Below, piece by piece: positions 35,688 to 49,700 of a DNA stretch of 64,000 nucleotides. The translations under genes and the position numbers were made by a program. Source of the DNA: Sphagnum compactum (Eukaryota; Bryophyta; Sphagnopsida; Sphagnales); NCBI GenBank assembly GCA_965153455.1, contig OZ234495.1:14194875-14258874 (forward strand), read 5' to 3'. How positions within the stretch are numbered: the stretch's first letter is position 1; each line of letters begins with the position of its first letter. Below the pieces are notes generated by a model that was given only the letters and a program-made list of their open reading frames with translations, was not told where the DNA came from and made no database searches.

Positions 35688-38600
35688 TCAACTTCCTGGC
35701 TCAATCTTGGGAACGATTGTAGAAAGACCACCTCCAGCAAATGCCAATCCTAAAATGTCATCAACAGACACATCAGGATCAAGGCTAGGAAACCGCTCCA
35801 ACTGCTGCAGCCCTTCTCCACATTGTTCAGTATGAAGCCCCTGCATTACATCCTGTAGAAACGTATCGAAAGGCTCCATCTTACTACTGTCATCCACTGG
35901 GACATTTAGATGGAGCCTTTCATCATGTATTTCTTCCACCTTCACGGTTCCCCCCTCAGAGGGAACTCTAGCCAAGCTGTGTGTATCATTTGGCAGATGA
36001 ACTCCAGTCGGCACAAACGGAGCCTCTGAACAACCATTCTTTTTTCCTCTGATAACCTGCACACAGGACATTGAAGGGTCTATTTAGACTAGGCAGTTGA
36101 GAGACTCTAGTCAAGAGCTGTATGCTACAACATCTGCAACACCTGTCTGTTTTACAGCAGATAATTTAGCCGATCAGAGAAAGCTTTTTGGCCTAGCAGT
36201 AAGTCTATTTGAGGTACTTTTGGACACTGAAATCAACATGAGATCAACTTTACAGACTGATAATTGCAGAGTAGCCCTTGCAAACCTATTGACTTGTGGC
36301 AGACACATAAAGAGCTTGTTCATGTTACATTAAGCATCATCAGAGAAAGTCACAAATCAGAGGGCAGCAACTTAACTACCTTTAACCATCCAATGCAAAT
36401 AATCTGCAGAGCTACACAAAGAGCCTAAACTAAACTTTCACAACAATGGAAGCAAGGAGCTGCTTACAAAATTTTCTTGTAGATGCCTATAAATGATTAA
36501 CAAATCTCCTTCTTCCAGACCATGGGCTTTCACAAAATCTCCTGTAAATCAATATGCATCATGTGCTTGATAAGAAGCTAGAATAGAAAAAGCTGTGGAA
36601 ACAATCAACAAATCTCCCCACTATGAGTCCCACAAGCTTCACTCAGAAAGACATTATCCATACATGGTAGACTCAGCACAAAGGCTGCAACAACTGAATC
36701 AACAGATATACTCTGGCAAAAATTTAACCCATGGAAGTTTCAAACTTTGTACATGGAGAACTCAGCCATGATTGGATAGCACAGAGTAGAAAATAAAAAA
36801 TTCACACTTACCAGTATTCTCCAACAAGTACATACGGCTCCTGTTATTTGGCCAGTATCTGCAACAGGTCACATTGGTATTATACATGTGTCAACTGGAT
36901 TCATAATCCAAGGGGATGAGCATTCAACACAGGGATGTCAAGATGCTGTTCAAATGCCAGAGTCTCGAATGTTCAAGATCTTCCCATAAGCTGATCCAAA
37001 TGGCGTCACACCCCAGTCCCAGCCCAAAATACTATGGGGATCGATATGAGACAAACAAGAACCATACCACAGCATGGAGTAGACCACTTTCCCATTTGAG
37101 CAACATATACACAACTTGTGTGCATATATGACTGGTATTTGAGCAACATGTACTATAGACATAATTATTACAGGAAACATATAAATACTCCAAGACAAGT
37201 TCCCTACCTGTATCTGAATGTCCATGTCATGCCAGTATCAAAGTCCTCCATGGAAACAGACACCCCTTCTTTCAGCGTGAGACATGGTAAATGAGCTTCA
37301 GCCTCCTTCTATACCACAAAAACAAGCTGCCAAAATGAGAACAAAATCTATGAGATTGTAGAGAGAACTCCAACATGTTGAAAGGTAACACTGACAAAGA
37401 ATGAGAAACCATATATGCAAATACTAAACCATCACAGCGGATAGACTGCTGCAAAAAAAAGAAGTCTCTAACCTTGGGTAAGATGATGCGTCCTAGATTT
37501 CCAACATCACTGGGTCGTAAATCTTTTTGCAACAAAAGAAGCAGAGAATCTGTCTTCCACACCTGCCCACACAGATAACACGCACACTTGATTACAGACT
37601 GTTGGGATCATCTACAGTCCCATACGGCATCTTGGTCCCTTAGCCTAAAAAAGAAAGTTTGCTATTGAAGTTTACAAAGCTTTCCACCACTAGAACACCT
37701 AGGGTTGTCATCACTGGGTCATCTTAGAGATAGTGAATTAGTTCTGATACGTGTCACTTTGGATTGGAGAGACAGTCAAAAAGCTACAGTTGTGACAAAC
37801 AGGGGGATCAGGTGGAATTCTATCCCTGTTACACACATGCAATAGAACTCGATACACAACAGATCCTGCATTCCTTCTTTCGTGGACCATGACGCAACAG
37901 CATGGGAATGGTTAGATAGCCTGGAGGTTGTTACCATCTCTAGTAAAACTGGGCACGGAACTGGATGATGGTACTTCTTGCATGTGTAGGATGCAATTCA
38001 GTCAAATGCAGTCCTTGGTGTGACCCCTCCGGCACCTTATTCACGCCATATCTTAGCCACATTCATGATAGCAAGGGTGTACCTGGCCTTTATTTCTAAC
38101 AGGCGCCCTGGGCTGAATTGGAGAGTTGCCCTGATGTCTGTCACTAATCCCTCCTGCACCTGGTAAGCCTGTCCATGAACCACAACCCAAGGAAGACATG
38201 GAACCCTGACTCACACTGCGTGAAACCACCAATGATCGGCGCTGTTGTGCAATTCGATTCTTGCGTGCTGCACGCTTGCTGGCAGCTGGAGACAAATTGG
38301 AACCATTATCTGCATAGCGTTCAAATCCTGAGCCTGCTGTCTGCAAAGAAGCCACTGGTTGATGCACAATCATGTCATGGATCATCAACCTATCATTTGG
38401 TGGATTGATCAGATTCATTGCAGAATTACAGATGGTGGGGGAATATGTTGTCATTCCCCCTGCTGCACAACTGACAGTCTCCCTCGGACTGAATCCAGAA
38501 TCAATGGCTGCCTCTGGAAACAGTGCACCTCCATACATCCTGCAAACCTTGGAATCACGATGAAAATGGACAGCTTGTGGAGAATGCTGAAGAGGAGTCT

Positions 38601-39303
38601 CTAATGGAGACAGCGGCCTCTTCAAACCACTGCTGTTGTTAGCTTCCAATCCATTCATGACTTGTGTATCCAAGGATACAGGAGGAGTAGTGTTATGCCC
38701 ATGTGGGCTCACAATGCAATCTGGGACAGCTGAAGATGATGACGCTTGAAGAAGAGCTGGTGTCTGCAGTTCGCCAAGGCTCACCATGCACTGAGACATT
38801 GACAATTCTGAGTTACTCTTCTCCCTGACCCACAACTTTATGTAGGCAATCAATCCCTTCATACCCTTTCGTCCACCCCCGAGCCTGTCAACAGCCTGAT
38901 TCAGCAAGGCTTCATTCACTGTGGTCTTTTTGAACATGGCTCGCACCTCTCCATCCTGAAGGAAGGAAAGATCGTCTGGACTAAGATCAGTAACAGGGAC
39001 AACATCGTATTGATCTGCAGAGCCTCGTGAGTTGCTGGATGACGAAGTTGCAGAGTAGGATGCAGATGATCCAAGGTGCAAACTCAGGTCCCCACTCCCA
39101 AGATCAATCAGGCCTGGTTGATGACACATCTGGAGAGATAATGATGATGAACTAGGTATTATGCCATGAAAACAAACTTGAGATTCTTCTTTTCCTCTTC
39201 CCCCAGCCATTGAGTTCTCTTTTTTTTCCTTCAAATCTTCAAGTGCAACTGCCAGATCTGCCCACTCTGACCCTGCCAATACATGCTCTCTTGGCAACTC
39301 CAC
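35688..39303 (-). CDS. ABI3: ABI3/VP1-like B3-domain transcription factor (6 exons, 633 aa)
   Basis: Minus-strand exons: 38083-39303, 37473-37562, 37208-37308, 36812-36858, 36468-36541 and 35688-36056. All are GT-AG and in phase (1902 nt). The large first exon carries the B1 region at about 109-165 (VNEALLNQAVDRLGGG, then LIAYIKLWV) and the basic B2 region at about 341-357 (ASKRAARKNRIAQQRRS). Exons 2-6 carry the B3 DNA-binding domain at about 417-520 (DVGNLGRIILPK, WPNNRSRMYLLENTG, GLEEGDLLIIY). B1-B2-B3 together define the ABI3/VP1 class, which mediates abscisic-acid responses. B3 binds the RY motif (CATGCA), and the other regions contact bZIP factors and coactivators. An LxLxL string (DLSLHLG, 72-78) near the N-terminus resembles an EAR repression motif. 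The C-terminal 110 residues after B3 are acidic and of unknown role. The start is the first ATG of the long frame (MELPREHV). Confidence 0.94.
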
Positions 39304-40564
39304 CTGCCCTCAACACGCCACGGCCTTTCTTCTTCTTCTATCGTTGTTGTTCCTCTCCTTCTCTGAACCTGCTAACGATTGAGACCAAGTTCTCATCATT
39401 CTGAAGACTCTCCTGGAAACCTCTCAAAACCCAAATACACATACATACGTACATACATAGCTTCCAAAAGTGAAAGAAACATCGCTGTCCTCAACCCCAA
39501 TGTTCTACATTTTTTTTGCGTATGTTTGCAGCAAAACCAGAGAGTTGGGTAGCCTCGAAATCCTATCATCAATTAAACTGACTAACTACAAGAGCTGCTG
39601 GACTCTAAAACAGATGTCAACACCACCTGCCAGATTCTCGGAAACACATCTTCAAGAGACCTAAATCTCTAAGAACTAGGTTTTTAAAAAAAACGAAGTC
39701 GCGTGATCTCTCCCTCTTCAAGCTCTGAAATTGCAACAGGCGAAGAATCCACCCAATAAAAGAATCAAAAACAATATAACACCCACTCACGAATTGAATG
39801 AACTCCGCGATGACGATGAGACTACAACTTGTGATCGATCACAACTGCATCGCACCGAAGTCGGACGAAGAACCTCTAGTCGAAGCCCCCTTTTTTTTGG
39901 GGTTCTTTTCCAGGATATGGTTTGCTATCACAGCACACAACAAAAAGGGATGTAGATCCCCACACACACACCAAAAAAAAAAAAAAAAAAAAACTCCAAA
40001 ACCATTACCATCTCAAAACCAAATCACACAAACTCAACTTCCTCTTCACAACATCCACAACCCACCATCTCCAAAAGAAAGCAAACTGAGAGAAAAATGC
40101 TGTTGAAGCTAGACACCAAATCCCCAATCCTTAATACCACCATCAGCACCTTCTTCTTCTTCTTCTTCTTCTTCTTTCTTCTTCTTTTTTCTACTAATCT
40201 CTTCTTACAACAACAAGAGAGACAAAACTTCAATTTCAATGAAACAAAAGACCAAAACCAAAACAAAAAAAATCATTTCAAGACTCTACGACAACAAGAA
40301 AGCAAGTATGAGAGCATAGAAAGAGTTTTAAAGAGAGAGAGAGAGAGAGAGAGAAAATAGGCAAATAAGTCAAGTAGGTAGTAGCAGAAGAAGAAGAAGA
40401 AGCTCACGATCTAAGCTTGGTGATGAAAGACCAACGACACCAGCTGGTCCAGACGAATCCCATTCGCAAAAAAGATGTAATCACAAGATTGGTGGCAGCA
40501 CACTCAAAAACAACACAACAACATAAGACTCCAACAAAGTGTACTGTTTGTTTGTTAAGAAATG
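39304..40564 (-). promoter_or_regulatory. Leader and upstream region of the ABI3-like gene
   Basis: No coding sequence. Contains a poly-A run at 39974-39992, a CTT microsatellite at about 40151-40190, and GA and GAA repeats at about 40336-40400. Read on the gene's strand these are GAA- and CT-rich tracts, common in plant leaders. A long 5' UTR or leader intron is possible, but no TATA or start site was fixed. Confidence 0.4.
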
Positions 40565-40659
40565 AGATAACATTTACAAAGGTGTACAATGTGACTGATA
40601 ACATTTACAAAAGTGTACAATATGACTGATAACATTTACAAAAGTGTACAGTGTGACTG
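40565..40659. repeat. Tandem repeat, three units of 31-32 bp
   Basis: Units starting 'gataacatttacaaa' at 40565, 40597 and 40628, each ending 'gtgtaca..tgact'. Nearly identical, so recent. Confidence 0.85.
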
Positions 40660-43600
40660 ACCTCTTTAAGTGTTCCTCCTTTAAAAGGAGACCATGCTGA
40701 GTGGCAGAATTATGTGTTAATAAAGTGAGGATCCAAAATGGGGCTGTTTTTTAAGAATGTAAAGCTCCCCCCAATACCATGTGATGTGGGAGCCAAGTTT
40801 GTGTGGGTCCCCTCCTACCCCTTCTCCCCCCCCCCTTCCAAATTCCCAAAACCCACCACCCCTCTCAAGGTGCTTAGTTGTTAAGCAGCCTTCTTTTCTT
40901 TTCTTTTCTTTTCTTTTTGTCGGGGAAATGTTTTTTTTGTCAAAAAGAAAAATTAAATACCAACATTTTTGAAAATGATTTTTATTTTTTATTTTGAGAG
41001 TTTCAATGGCAAGAATTTGACCCCCAAAAAAGAGTTTGAATTGTCAGATTTTTACATAGTAGCTAGAAACATAGATAGAAAGATGATTAAATTTTTTGTT
41101 TCGTTCTAATGACGACAATTCATCAAAGCTTGTTTAAGTAGAGTAATTTTAGAATCCATAAATCATCCTTTTGGATGATAGTCTAAATTGATTCTCATGT
41201 AAAAAGGAATAAGAAAATGTTTTTTCAAATCCTTTTTTTTCCATAGAGGTTTTTTTCTGTGTTTTTTTCAACATCATAGTCATGAGCAAATTCTTAAGAC
41301 CTTTTGTACCAATTTGCATCTCATTTTATTTTTATTGAATTTGAATTCAATTCAAGTTGCATGTAATGCAATTCAATATCTTCATTCAAATAGAACTTAA
41401 TTTTCACAAAATGAATTGGTTTTTTCCATCAATTGATGGTCGTTGATAGCGATGCAAAGTTTTTAAAAACATTTGATTTATAATTAGATTTGATTAAATC
41501 TTCCTAGGTATGATCATTCATGTTCTCAAGGATGATTGTCATATTGATTGCATCAACAAAATTATTTGAAAAAACATTGATCATTACCCTACTTAATGAT
41601 TTGAATTTTTTTGACACAACTATGATTCATTCGAGAAGGAGAGGAGGCACCTTATGCATTGGCATATAGATTTTATTCGGGCCACTTGAAGGTCACTCAA
41701 GACATGAGTTCTTGGAACCATTCGTTTCAACTTCCTTGCCCAACATTAAGATATGGTAAAATTTTAAACAATTGTGATTCATTTGAGGAAGAGAAGTGGC
41801 GCCTCATGTGTTTAAGCAAAAAAGTTAGTAAAGATGAAGCATGATGCCACCTTCCACATGCATTGCAAAAAAAAAACCAATTTTTTATTATTTCATAAAA
41901 CACTTGAAAAGAATTACGTATTTGGAAAGCTCCTTATATCCATGAATAACCCTCCTAAAAATATATCTTACAATTACTTTTAAATCCAATAAATTTATGG
42001 AATAGTCTCATAGGCAAGCATAATTTCCCTAGCACACTTGAATAGGTGTTAAAGTTAAGAACAATCCCACTACTATGTTTCATGATGTGTGTATGTTTAA
42101 GTTCGTGATAACATTCACCTTGTGTTTTACAAACACATGGATTAAGGCATTTTCAAAATGGAGGGCTAAACTTGACTATCACCTTGTCTTTGGCTCCTTA
42201 TTTTGGGAATGATCTCGCTCTAGGGTTTTACCTTACATATAATATAATATTTTATTGTCATTTTAAAAAGTTAATGCTAACAAATTTTATAAGGTTTGGT
42301 TGCATCACAAAATTAAAATTTCTTACATTTTTATATGAGGTCATTAATGTATTATATTCTTAGTTGCACATTGAAAGGATTATCTTTAAACTGAATAAAA
42401 ATCAATTTAATAATGTTTCATATTAATTTTCAAGCTTTTTGAAATGAATCTAAAAAGACACTCTTGCATTCCTCAAAAATGTCAGTAATTTTTACATTAT
42501 AATAAACCTACTATTGTACTACATTAACCACATCTCAAATATCCTTGGTTTTTTTCAAGTAATTTTAAATAGTTAATTAATTTTGAGGATTCCATTTTGA
42601 CAAATGATATATTTTCAAATATCCGTCAAATTTTTTGTTTTCTTTCCAAAAAATTTAAAATTCCTCTAGAAAATTTCAACAAATAATAAAATTAATGTTG
42701 AATTGACCCAAGTATTACAATAAACATTTTTTTCAAAAAAATAAAAAAGGGCTTACAAAACAAGGGAAGAAAAAGGTTCAAAAGTTTGAAGGCTCTTTGC
42801 TTTTTAAAGAAAATTTGACAATTTGACAAATGCCAAACCACAAGTTGTGTAAAAACAAGATACAAAACAATGTGGCAAAAATTTGTGATTTATTCTCTAA
42901 AATGATGACCCATTCTCTTTACAAAAGGAATTTCGACCTTTTTCCTTGTAATTTTAAATCTTTAACCTTTAAAATCAATGTGAATTTCCCTACCATTGGC
43001 CAAACTTCACACCTTACAAAGCTTTTGTTCCTCTCATCTTGCATTTATATCATCAATTAGGCTTAATAGTTGGATATGATGTGATTGTCCAATTCAAAAT
43101 GAAGTGGTTTAAGAAAAAATTAAATCATATCACGTCAGGTTGCTTTCATGATGAACCAATTTCCAAAGTGAGTGCATCCATGTTTTCTTCTAGCTAAAAC
43201 AATTTGGTTTTGTGGGTTTTACTCTTGAAGAGTGTAAGTGTGTTATTGTTTTCTTTTCTCTTCATTATCTTAAAATGGAAAATGTGTGCACATCTCTTGA
43301 ACCCATCATTGTGCCATTTTTGGTTTTTGATATGGTTTTCCACAATTTGTTTCCTTTGTAACCAATTTTTACAAGCTTTTCTTTTCACCTTCAAATCATG
43401 ATATCCTTTGAATATCTTTAACTAATTTTTGTCACATTTTGCATCCATGTATTATTGTTATTGAATCTTTCAATAAATTTGGATTTGTCATTATTTGTGC
43501 AGCACTGTAATAGGAAGTTGACAACAACACAAAACAAATTCCCAATTATTTTGTTGTCACATCCTACAAACTTCTAGAAGAAAAATGTAACATCATATCA

Positions 43601-46600
43601 CATTGGGGTTGGCAAGGGAGTTTTAATTGAATTGAAACCTCATATGTGCATCCCCATGACAATTGTTTTAAAAAATGGTTATATGTAACATCCACGTCTA
43701 AATTGTTCAAGATGGTTTGCATTCTTTTAAGTTGGATAATGACTTGGCAATAGGGCATTACACCTTATGAATCATGGGCATAAGGTGTAATGTCTTACTA
43801 AGTGAAAACAAGTTCAAAGGATTATATGGACTATCACAATCTTAATTTTTTTGGATAATATATGAACTTAAAATGTAAAGTCATATTCAACATTAAAATT
43901 ATCAATTTTATTAATTATCCATGTTGTAATAAACTTTAGTGAAAATCGTATTTGAAAATATGAATGAATTTTTTAATGGACTCATAATGAGCTTTTGAAT
44001 TGATAGCATTACATTTGTCACATAGATAGAATGAAAAATGTGAAATCAAAAAATATGTCATAGTAATGTCAAAATTAAAAATTAAGAATGAAACATCATC
44101 CAATGAATAGTTTAAAAGCAAGATGCATTGAAACTATTTTTTTAGGTAAGATTTTTTTTTTATACCATTATTTTCATCATTTTAAATCATGTAGTCCGTT
44201 TCACATTGAAATATTAAAATTTTCACACGAACTTTGGACCAATCACATGTCTAGTGACATTTGAATGGTGGTCTACCAATACTTTTGATAAAAAAACACA
44301 GGAGGTAACTATAAATTTATATTTTGATAATTATTATAATAGCAAGAATTATAGTTAATGTAAGAATGGGCATCTCAAAATGTCAAAAGTGAATCATTTA
44401 ACCATGTTTTTACCTTATTAACAGGCATAATGATCTAGGCATGTATGATGAAGCCTCTTGCTTGTACAAGCCCACCCTATGCAATAACATTTCATGAATA
44501 AAAAAATCTCACACCCAAAGTTATTACGAATTACGATATGAGATTGCAAAACTCAACATGACCAACGTATAAGCATGGAAACATCAAAATAATAACATTC
44601 ATAACCACATCACTCGTAATTATGAATTCAATCACCATCACACCATGCCCAATGTTGTGTATTATATTTCATCCAACTATAACAAAGGTTAATGTGTCAA
44701 CTAGTCATTGAAAAACTTTTACACCTTCAAATTTATTAATAATTCAATCTACAAAATAAACCACATATGTGATTTAAATTAGAACAAAGTTCATGATTCA
44801 TTATTCATCATATATTATAACCTCAAAGGAAGAACTACTTGCTTACATAATGCAATTTGTAGTTTTTCACAAATCTTTTGTTGAAATAAATGAATTTTGA
44901 TAGCAACTTCAAATGATTTTATTACCTATTTTTATTTCATTATAGTTTTTCAAATTGTGCATTCAACTTAACATTATCTCAATACAAAGGACCCAATGGT
45001 TTTTATATTTCTACTTACATATGTGTTTAAACTACTTTGTTATGTTTATATTGGAAACACGATTTTTGGGACTACATTTAAAATAGATTACTTTTTGTTT
45101 ATTTTACCACACTTACAACTTTACATTGTTGAATTTGTATACATTTGGAAGAAACCATAAAGTCTCAAAGTTTTGAAAATCATAATTTCAAAATTTCAAA
45201 TTTCTCAATTTTAAAATTTTCACATCCTCACCATTTCAATATAGTTGAACTACATAATATTATAGGGAAGATGGTGATGCATTTTCCTTAAGTATGGGTC
45301 ATGGTGAGTCTTGTGAGCCCACGTAAACATGTGACTAGTCTATGAATCAAGATTGGTTCCAAATTCACTAATTGTTTTCTTATTTGGTTGGTGAAATTTG
45401 GTATGATTAAACATTCAATTTGAAAAATGAATTATTCTTAATATCATCATGAACTTCCAAACCTTTTTTTGGTCTTCTTGTTAGGAGCTAGGGAACATGC
45501 TTAAGCTTCTATCTTTTGTTAGTAAATCAAGATTAGGGAAGGTCCTTACCACCAACATCACTTTGACAAATTTAAGGGTATCTCATAAAATTTGCTAAAC
45601 TTTACAACAACTTAAACACAATGGACATATATTCGTTTTATTTTTTTCACATCACATAAATGTTGTAGTTTTTATTTTAATAAGTGCAATGGTGACAATA
45701 AATTTTTTAATTTTGATTATAAGAGCTTTATTTTCAAATACCACCTTCTTTAACCAAACAAAAGTATTATTCCACCATATCTTGTTTCAATCACTTGCAT
45801 TGATTGGATGTGTTTCGAGTCTTTTTAATTCTGCAATGTCATACACTCATTATATTGTGATAAAATTTTGTTGCAAAGGAGGTCACTGTGATTATTGTAA
45901 AGACCTTATAAACAAAGGAATTGTATGTCTAATTATTGATATGAAATAATAATAATTAATAAATACATAATCAAATAAGCCCAAGGACAATTTCAATGGG
46001 CCAAACTTGATATTGTGGGTGAATGAACTTGGATATTTCATCTTTTTATTCAATTCAAACTTTTATTTTTCATTGAAAATTTACAAAAGGTATAAATGTT
46101 GAAACCAACCACAAATTTCCAAATGTTTGAAGCTTTCACCATTGGTTGGGTATTTGTCCATCAAATAATTAAAAGCATTTTTGAACTTGTGCACAATTTA
46201 AATGAATCTACTTTAGTTAAACGCATTCAAGAAATTAATGAAGTAGCTACTCGATTTAATATGGTGAACTTGGAAAGGTGGGGTGATTCATTGAAGATTT
46301 TGTTGGTCATTAACAAAACCATTGGAACTTACATGCTGAATGTGTGATAGTGAAGGAGATATGGTGTAGAATTTACTATTTTATAAAATAAAAGCCATAT
46401 TCAATAAATACATTTAAATACAAACCAATCAATGGATAATGAAAACATGGTATTTGATAGATTTCATTAAAAATAAAATCTTCAATTTATGCAATGGTTG
46501 AAAGATGATTATTTAGTACACCAACCACTTGTAAATCAGAATCACAATACTAATATTTCAATGGTTGCTTACACATATTATGCAACCCATTAATATTGAC

Positions 46601-48120
46601 ATAGTTGTATTCAACACAATGTTTTAATTTTTCTTCAAATTTTGTCAGTAACAAATTGTGTTTGGTGTTATGGTGGGGACAACAAATGGTTTTGTTATCA
46701 ATTATAATGAAGCTTTTACCTCTGTTGAGTAAGATGAAATGAATTTTCAAACAAATAATTAGAATGTTTAGTTGAATGAAAGGGAAAACATCGTTTTCAT
46801 AATATTGGAGTGTAATGAAAAATAAAAGCATAAGAACAACTTATGAGCAACTATCATACACACCAATCATGAAATGGAAATGGTGGCACATTTACAATTT
46901 TTTCATTTCAAACATCAACTCGTGAATTTATATTTTCCAAAATATAAATGATGAAAAAAAGGAAATAATCCATTTAGCCATTTCTTGTATAGTTTGTTAA
47001 TCACATCTTCAAATTAATGCAAAAATGAAAACATAAAGGATAACATTCAACATTCTTTTTAGAAATACCATGTTTAATTATTATTTTTAATCCCATGGCA
47101 ATTGTTGCTAGATTTTGTCTAGTTGGTAGTTTTAGCATTACTTTTTAAAAAGTTACTCCATCAATGTGCAATATAACAAATAAACCCAAAAAGAAAAAAG
47201 AAAAAAACACATAACAATGTGTGAAGGCATGATATATGGTCCCAAAAGTTCATCTAACATCATGTTGTGGATGGTAACTTTGAAAAAATATATAATGTAT
47301 CGACAAAAAAATTAAATCATTTACAAATGGTGTTGTGGAAATTATAATATAAACATTGATGAATGTTTGAATACATGACCTTCAAATATTTAAAACTATC
47401 AATACAAATTCAAGATTGATTGTCATGGGCACAAAAACAATGAAAACAAAGAAGTGGAAAAATATTTGAAACACTTCGAGATTCCCAATTCCTAGAAGGA
47501 GAGTTCATCTTAGGAGCTATAAGAATATTTCATTACCATTCCCCCAATGTTTTTAGGCTTCTTTCTTTTTTTAACTTGTTCTTAGCATGTTTCTTCTTTG
47601 TCTTGCCCCAACTTTGGTCATGAGCCCAAGGTTAAGGTTGTAACATCGCAAATGAACTATGAATGAATTATGATTAAATTACAACCTATGTTGGAGATGG
47701 TGATGTTCGTCAATGTTAGTGTTTGTGACATTGGCATTGAAGTTCAAATTATATATATATATAATATGATCTTTGAATAGTAATATTATTTGTAAAGTAG
47801 ACCTGGGCACTAGTTTGGACTTTTGTTTCACATCTCATGACTAGTTTGAATTCATTTATTAATCAATTAAAATGGGCACCAATTTCCAAAAATTGGGGAC
47901 CAACTCATCATTTGACAAATTTTCGTTATGTTATCTATACCTAATAAAAGCAAGGTATAAAGGCAAGGTAGTAGGGTGTTATGCCTTAAATAATGGTATA
48001 ATTAAAGCTTAAATTCCTTGCAAGACCACTTTTGGAGCAACAAGGAATTTCACCTATTATTTTTTTAATGCATGCACATTGACATTCATCTTCATTTTTG
48101 TCATCAACCCCCTAGTTTAG
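40660..48120. other. AT-rich gene desert, no gene seen
   Basis: No protein similarity recognised on either strand. The longest frames (for example 46096-46347 plus and 46550-46831 minus) have no known domain and composition like the surrounding DNA. A TTTTC repeat is near 40892-40918. Some of this is probably very old retrotransposon sequence beyond recognition. Confidence 0.4.
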
Positions 48121-48460
48121 TGAAACCCCCGAGGGGACACTAGTAAAAAAAGTAAAAAATATGTGAGTAAAAATATAGGATGCAATATATTGGTTGTTGG
48201 GTAAAAATTATAGGTTAATTAGTTTAAAAATAGAATACATTTTATTAAATAATCAATTTAATTATAGTATAAGGTATGTAATAATTTGAAATAATGGATT
48301 ATAATAATATATGGTGGTTTTAATATGTATATATTAGAAAATTAAATAATAATAGAGTGATAAGAAATAGGTTCGACAATTATTTAATATCCCCCCTAAA
48401 AATGGTCGTTTGATGCACGTAGATCCCAAACTTTACACTAAGTGTCCCCCCTGGGATGAA
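48121..48460. mobile_element. MITE-like element with about 22-bp imperfect terminal inverted repeats
   Basis: The left end reads 'tgaaacccccgaggggacac' (48121-48140) and the right end, reverse-complemented, 'ttcatcccaggggggacact' (48441-48460). Both continue into 'tagt'. The interior is AT-rich and non-coding. The length of about 340 bp is typical of a non-autonomous DNA transposon. No clean target-site duplication could be fixed. Confidence 0.6.
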
Positions 48461-48599
48461 TTAAGGATACTTGTTTGTTGTTTTTGCCAGTTTATGAAAA
48501 ACTTTAGTGTTATTTTGTTATATCCAAAATTTGGAACTCCTCCATACTAGAAATATTTACATCCTTTACAACTTTTGCATGTCATTTTGCAAGAAGGTG

Positions 48600-48790
48600 T
48601 GATCGTTGGGATGCTCCCAATTGTCATGCATAAGTATGACGTACTATTGTGTGTAAATGTAAATAATCATTTTATACATTATGTAAAACTATGTAAATGT
48701 TAATCATTTACACTCCAAATTGTTTACATCTACACAATGTTGTGTAAATTTTTTTGTCGTGTAAGTGTAAATCATAGGGCAATACCTTTG
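48600..48790. repeat. AT-rich repeat family P1, copy 1
   Basis: Dense in 'gtgtaaatgtaaat' and its complement 'atttacac', giving strong self-complementarity. Related to copies near 49490, 56600 and 59060. Confidence 0.5.
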
Positions 48791-49489
48791 ACGGTATCAC
48801 ACTACACTTTTCCTTTAATGATTATTATGGTTTACAAAAAAATGAGAATATGGCATCTCAAACTTTTCAGTTTTAAAAACAAAGCAAGACCACAACAAAT
48901 GTAATATGACAAAGGGGAGCTTACTTGAAACAATTCATTGACGAAGTTTGTAACAATGCTAGGAGTTGCAAAATAACTACTATGTCACCACTTAAACTTG
49001 AAAATAATTATAGATGCAAAGGAATGTTACATGATAGAACTTACTTTAAACCTTGAACCATGCTTTGTAAGACCAAAATGAAAAGAGTTACAAAACAACC
49101 GTAAGAAAGGGGAATGCAATGTGACAAATATGTTAAAAAGTAACTAATAAGAAGTTAACTTAAAACATTTCATTGTTGGAGCTTTCAATGATGCAAAGAG
49201 TTGTAAGATAACAACACCACCAACTACGCTTGCCAACAACCTTTAAACAAAAGGGAGAAACATGGGGGAAATTATAAGACCACAATGATCTAGAAAATTT
49301 TCTAGATATTATTCACCCATATACCTAACCCTCTCTTCTTTCCTACCTACCTCATTATTTTTTCATACCTATCATTTACCCATTTCCCCTTTCTTTTTTT
49401 TTCCTTTTCTTTGTTGAACCAACTCCACTTCCATGACTATTGTTTTCAAAGAAAAAAAATTACATATTTTTTTCATGTCTTGTATTTAT
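48791..49489. other. Intergenic AT-rich DNA, no gene seen
   Basis: Nothing recognised. Confidence 0.3.
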
Positions 49490-49700
49490 TTATTTATTTC
49501 AATTATTTTATACAATGTGTAAAATTATACAAGCGTCTATTTTTTAAAAACTTACACTTACATTTATCTTATTTTAAATGGGGTGAAATAATTTTACATA
49601 GTTTTACGTTTACACTTGAAATGTATATATATTTGATATACACAAGTACATTTACCTAATGTGTATGTACATATATATGCACAACATTGGTTTGGGGCTA
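49490..49700 (+). repeat. AT-rich repeat family P1, copy 2
   Basis: Contains 'tgtgtaaaattataca', 'cttacacttacattta', and ends with 'atatatgcacaacattggtt', the same 20 bases found at the end of the copy near 59209-59228. Confidence 0.6.
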
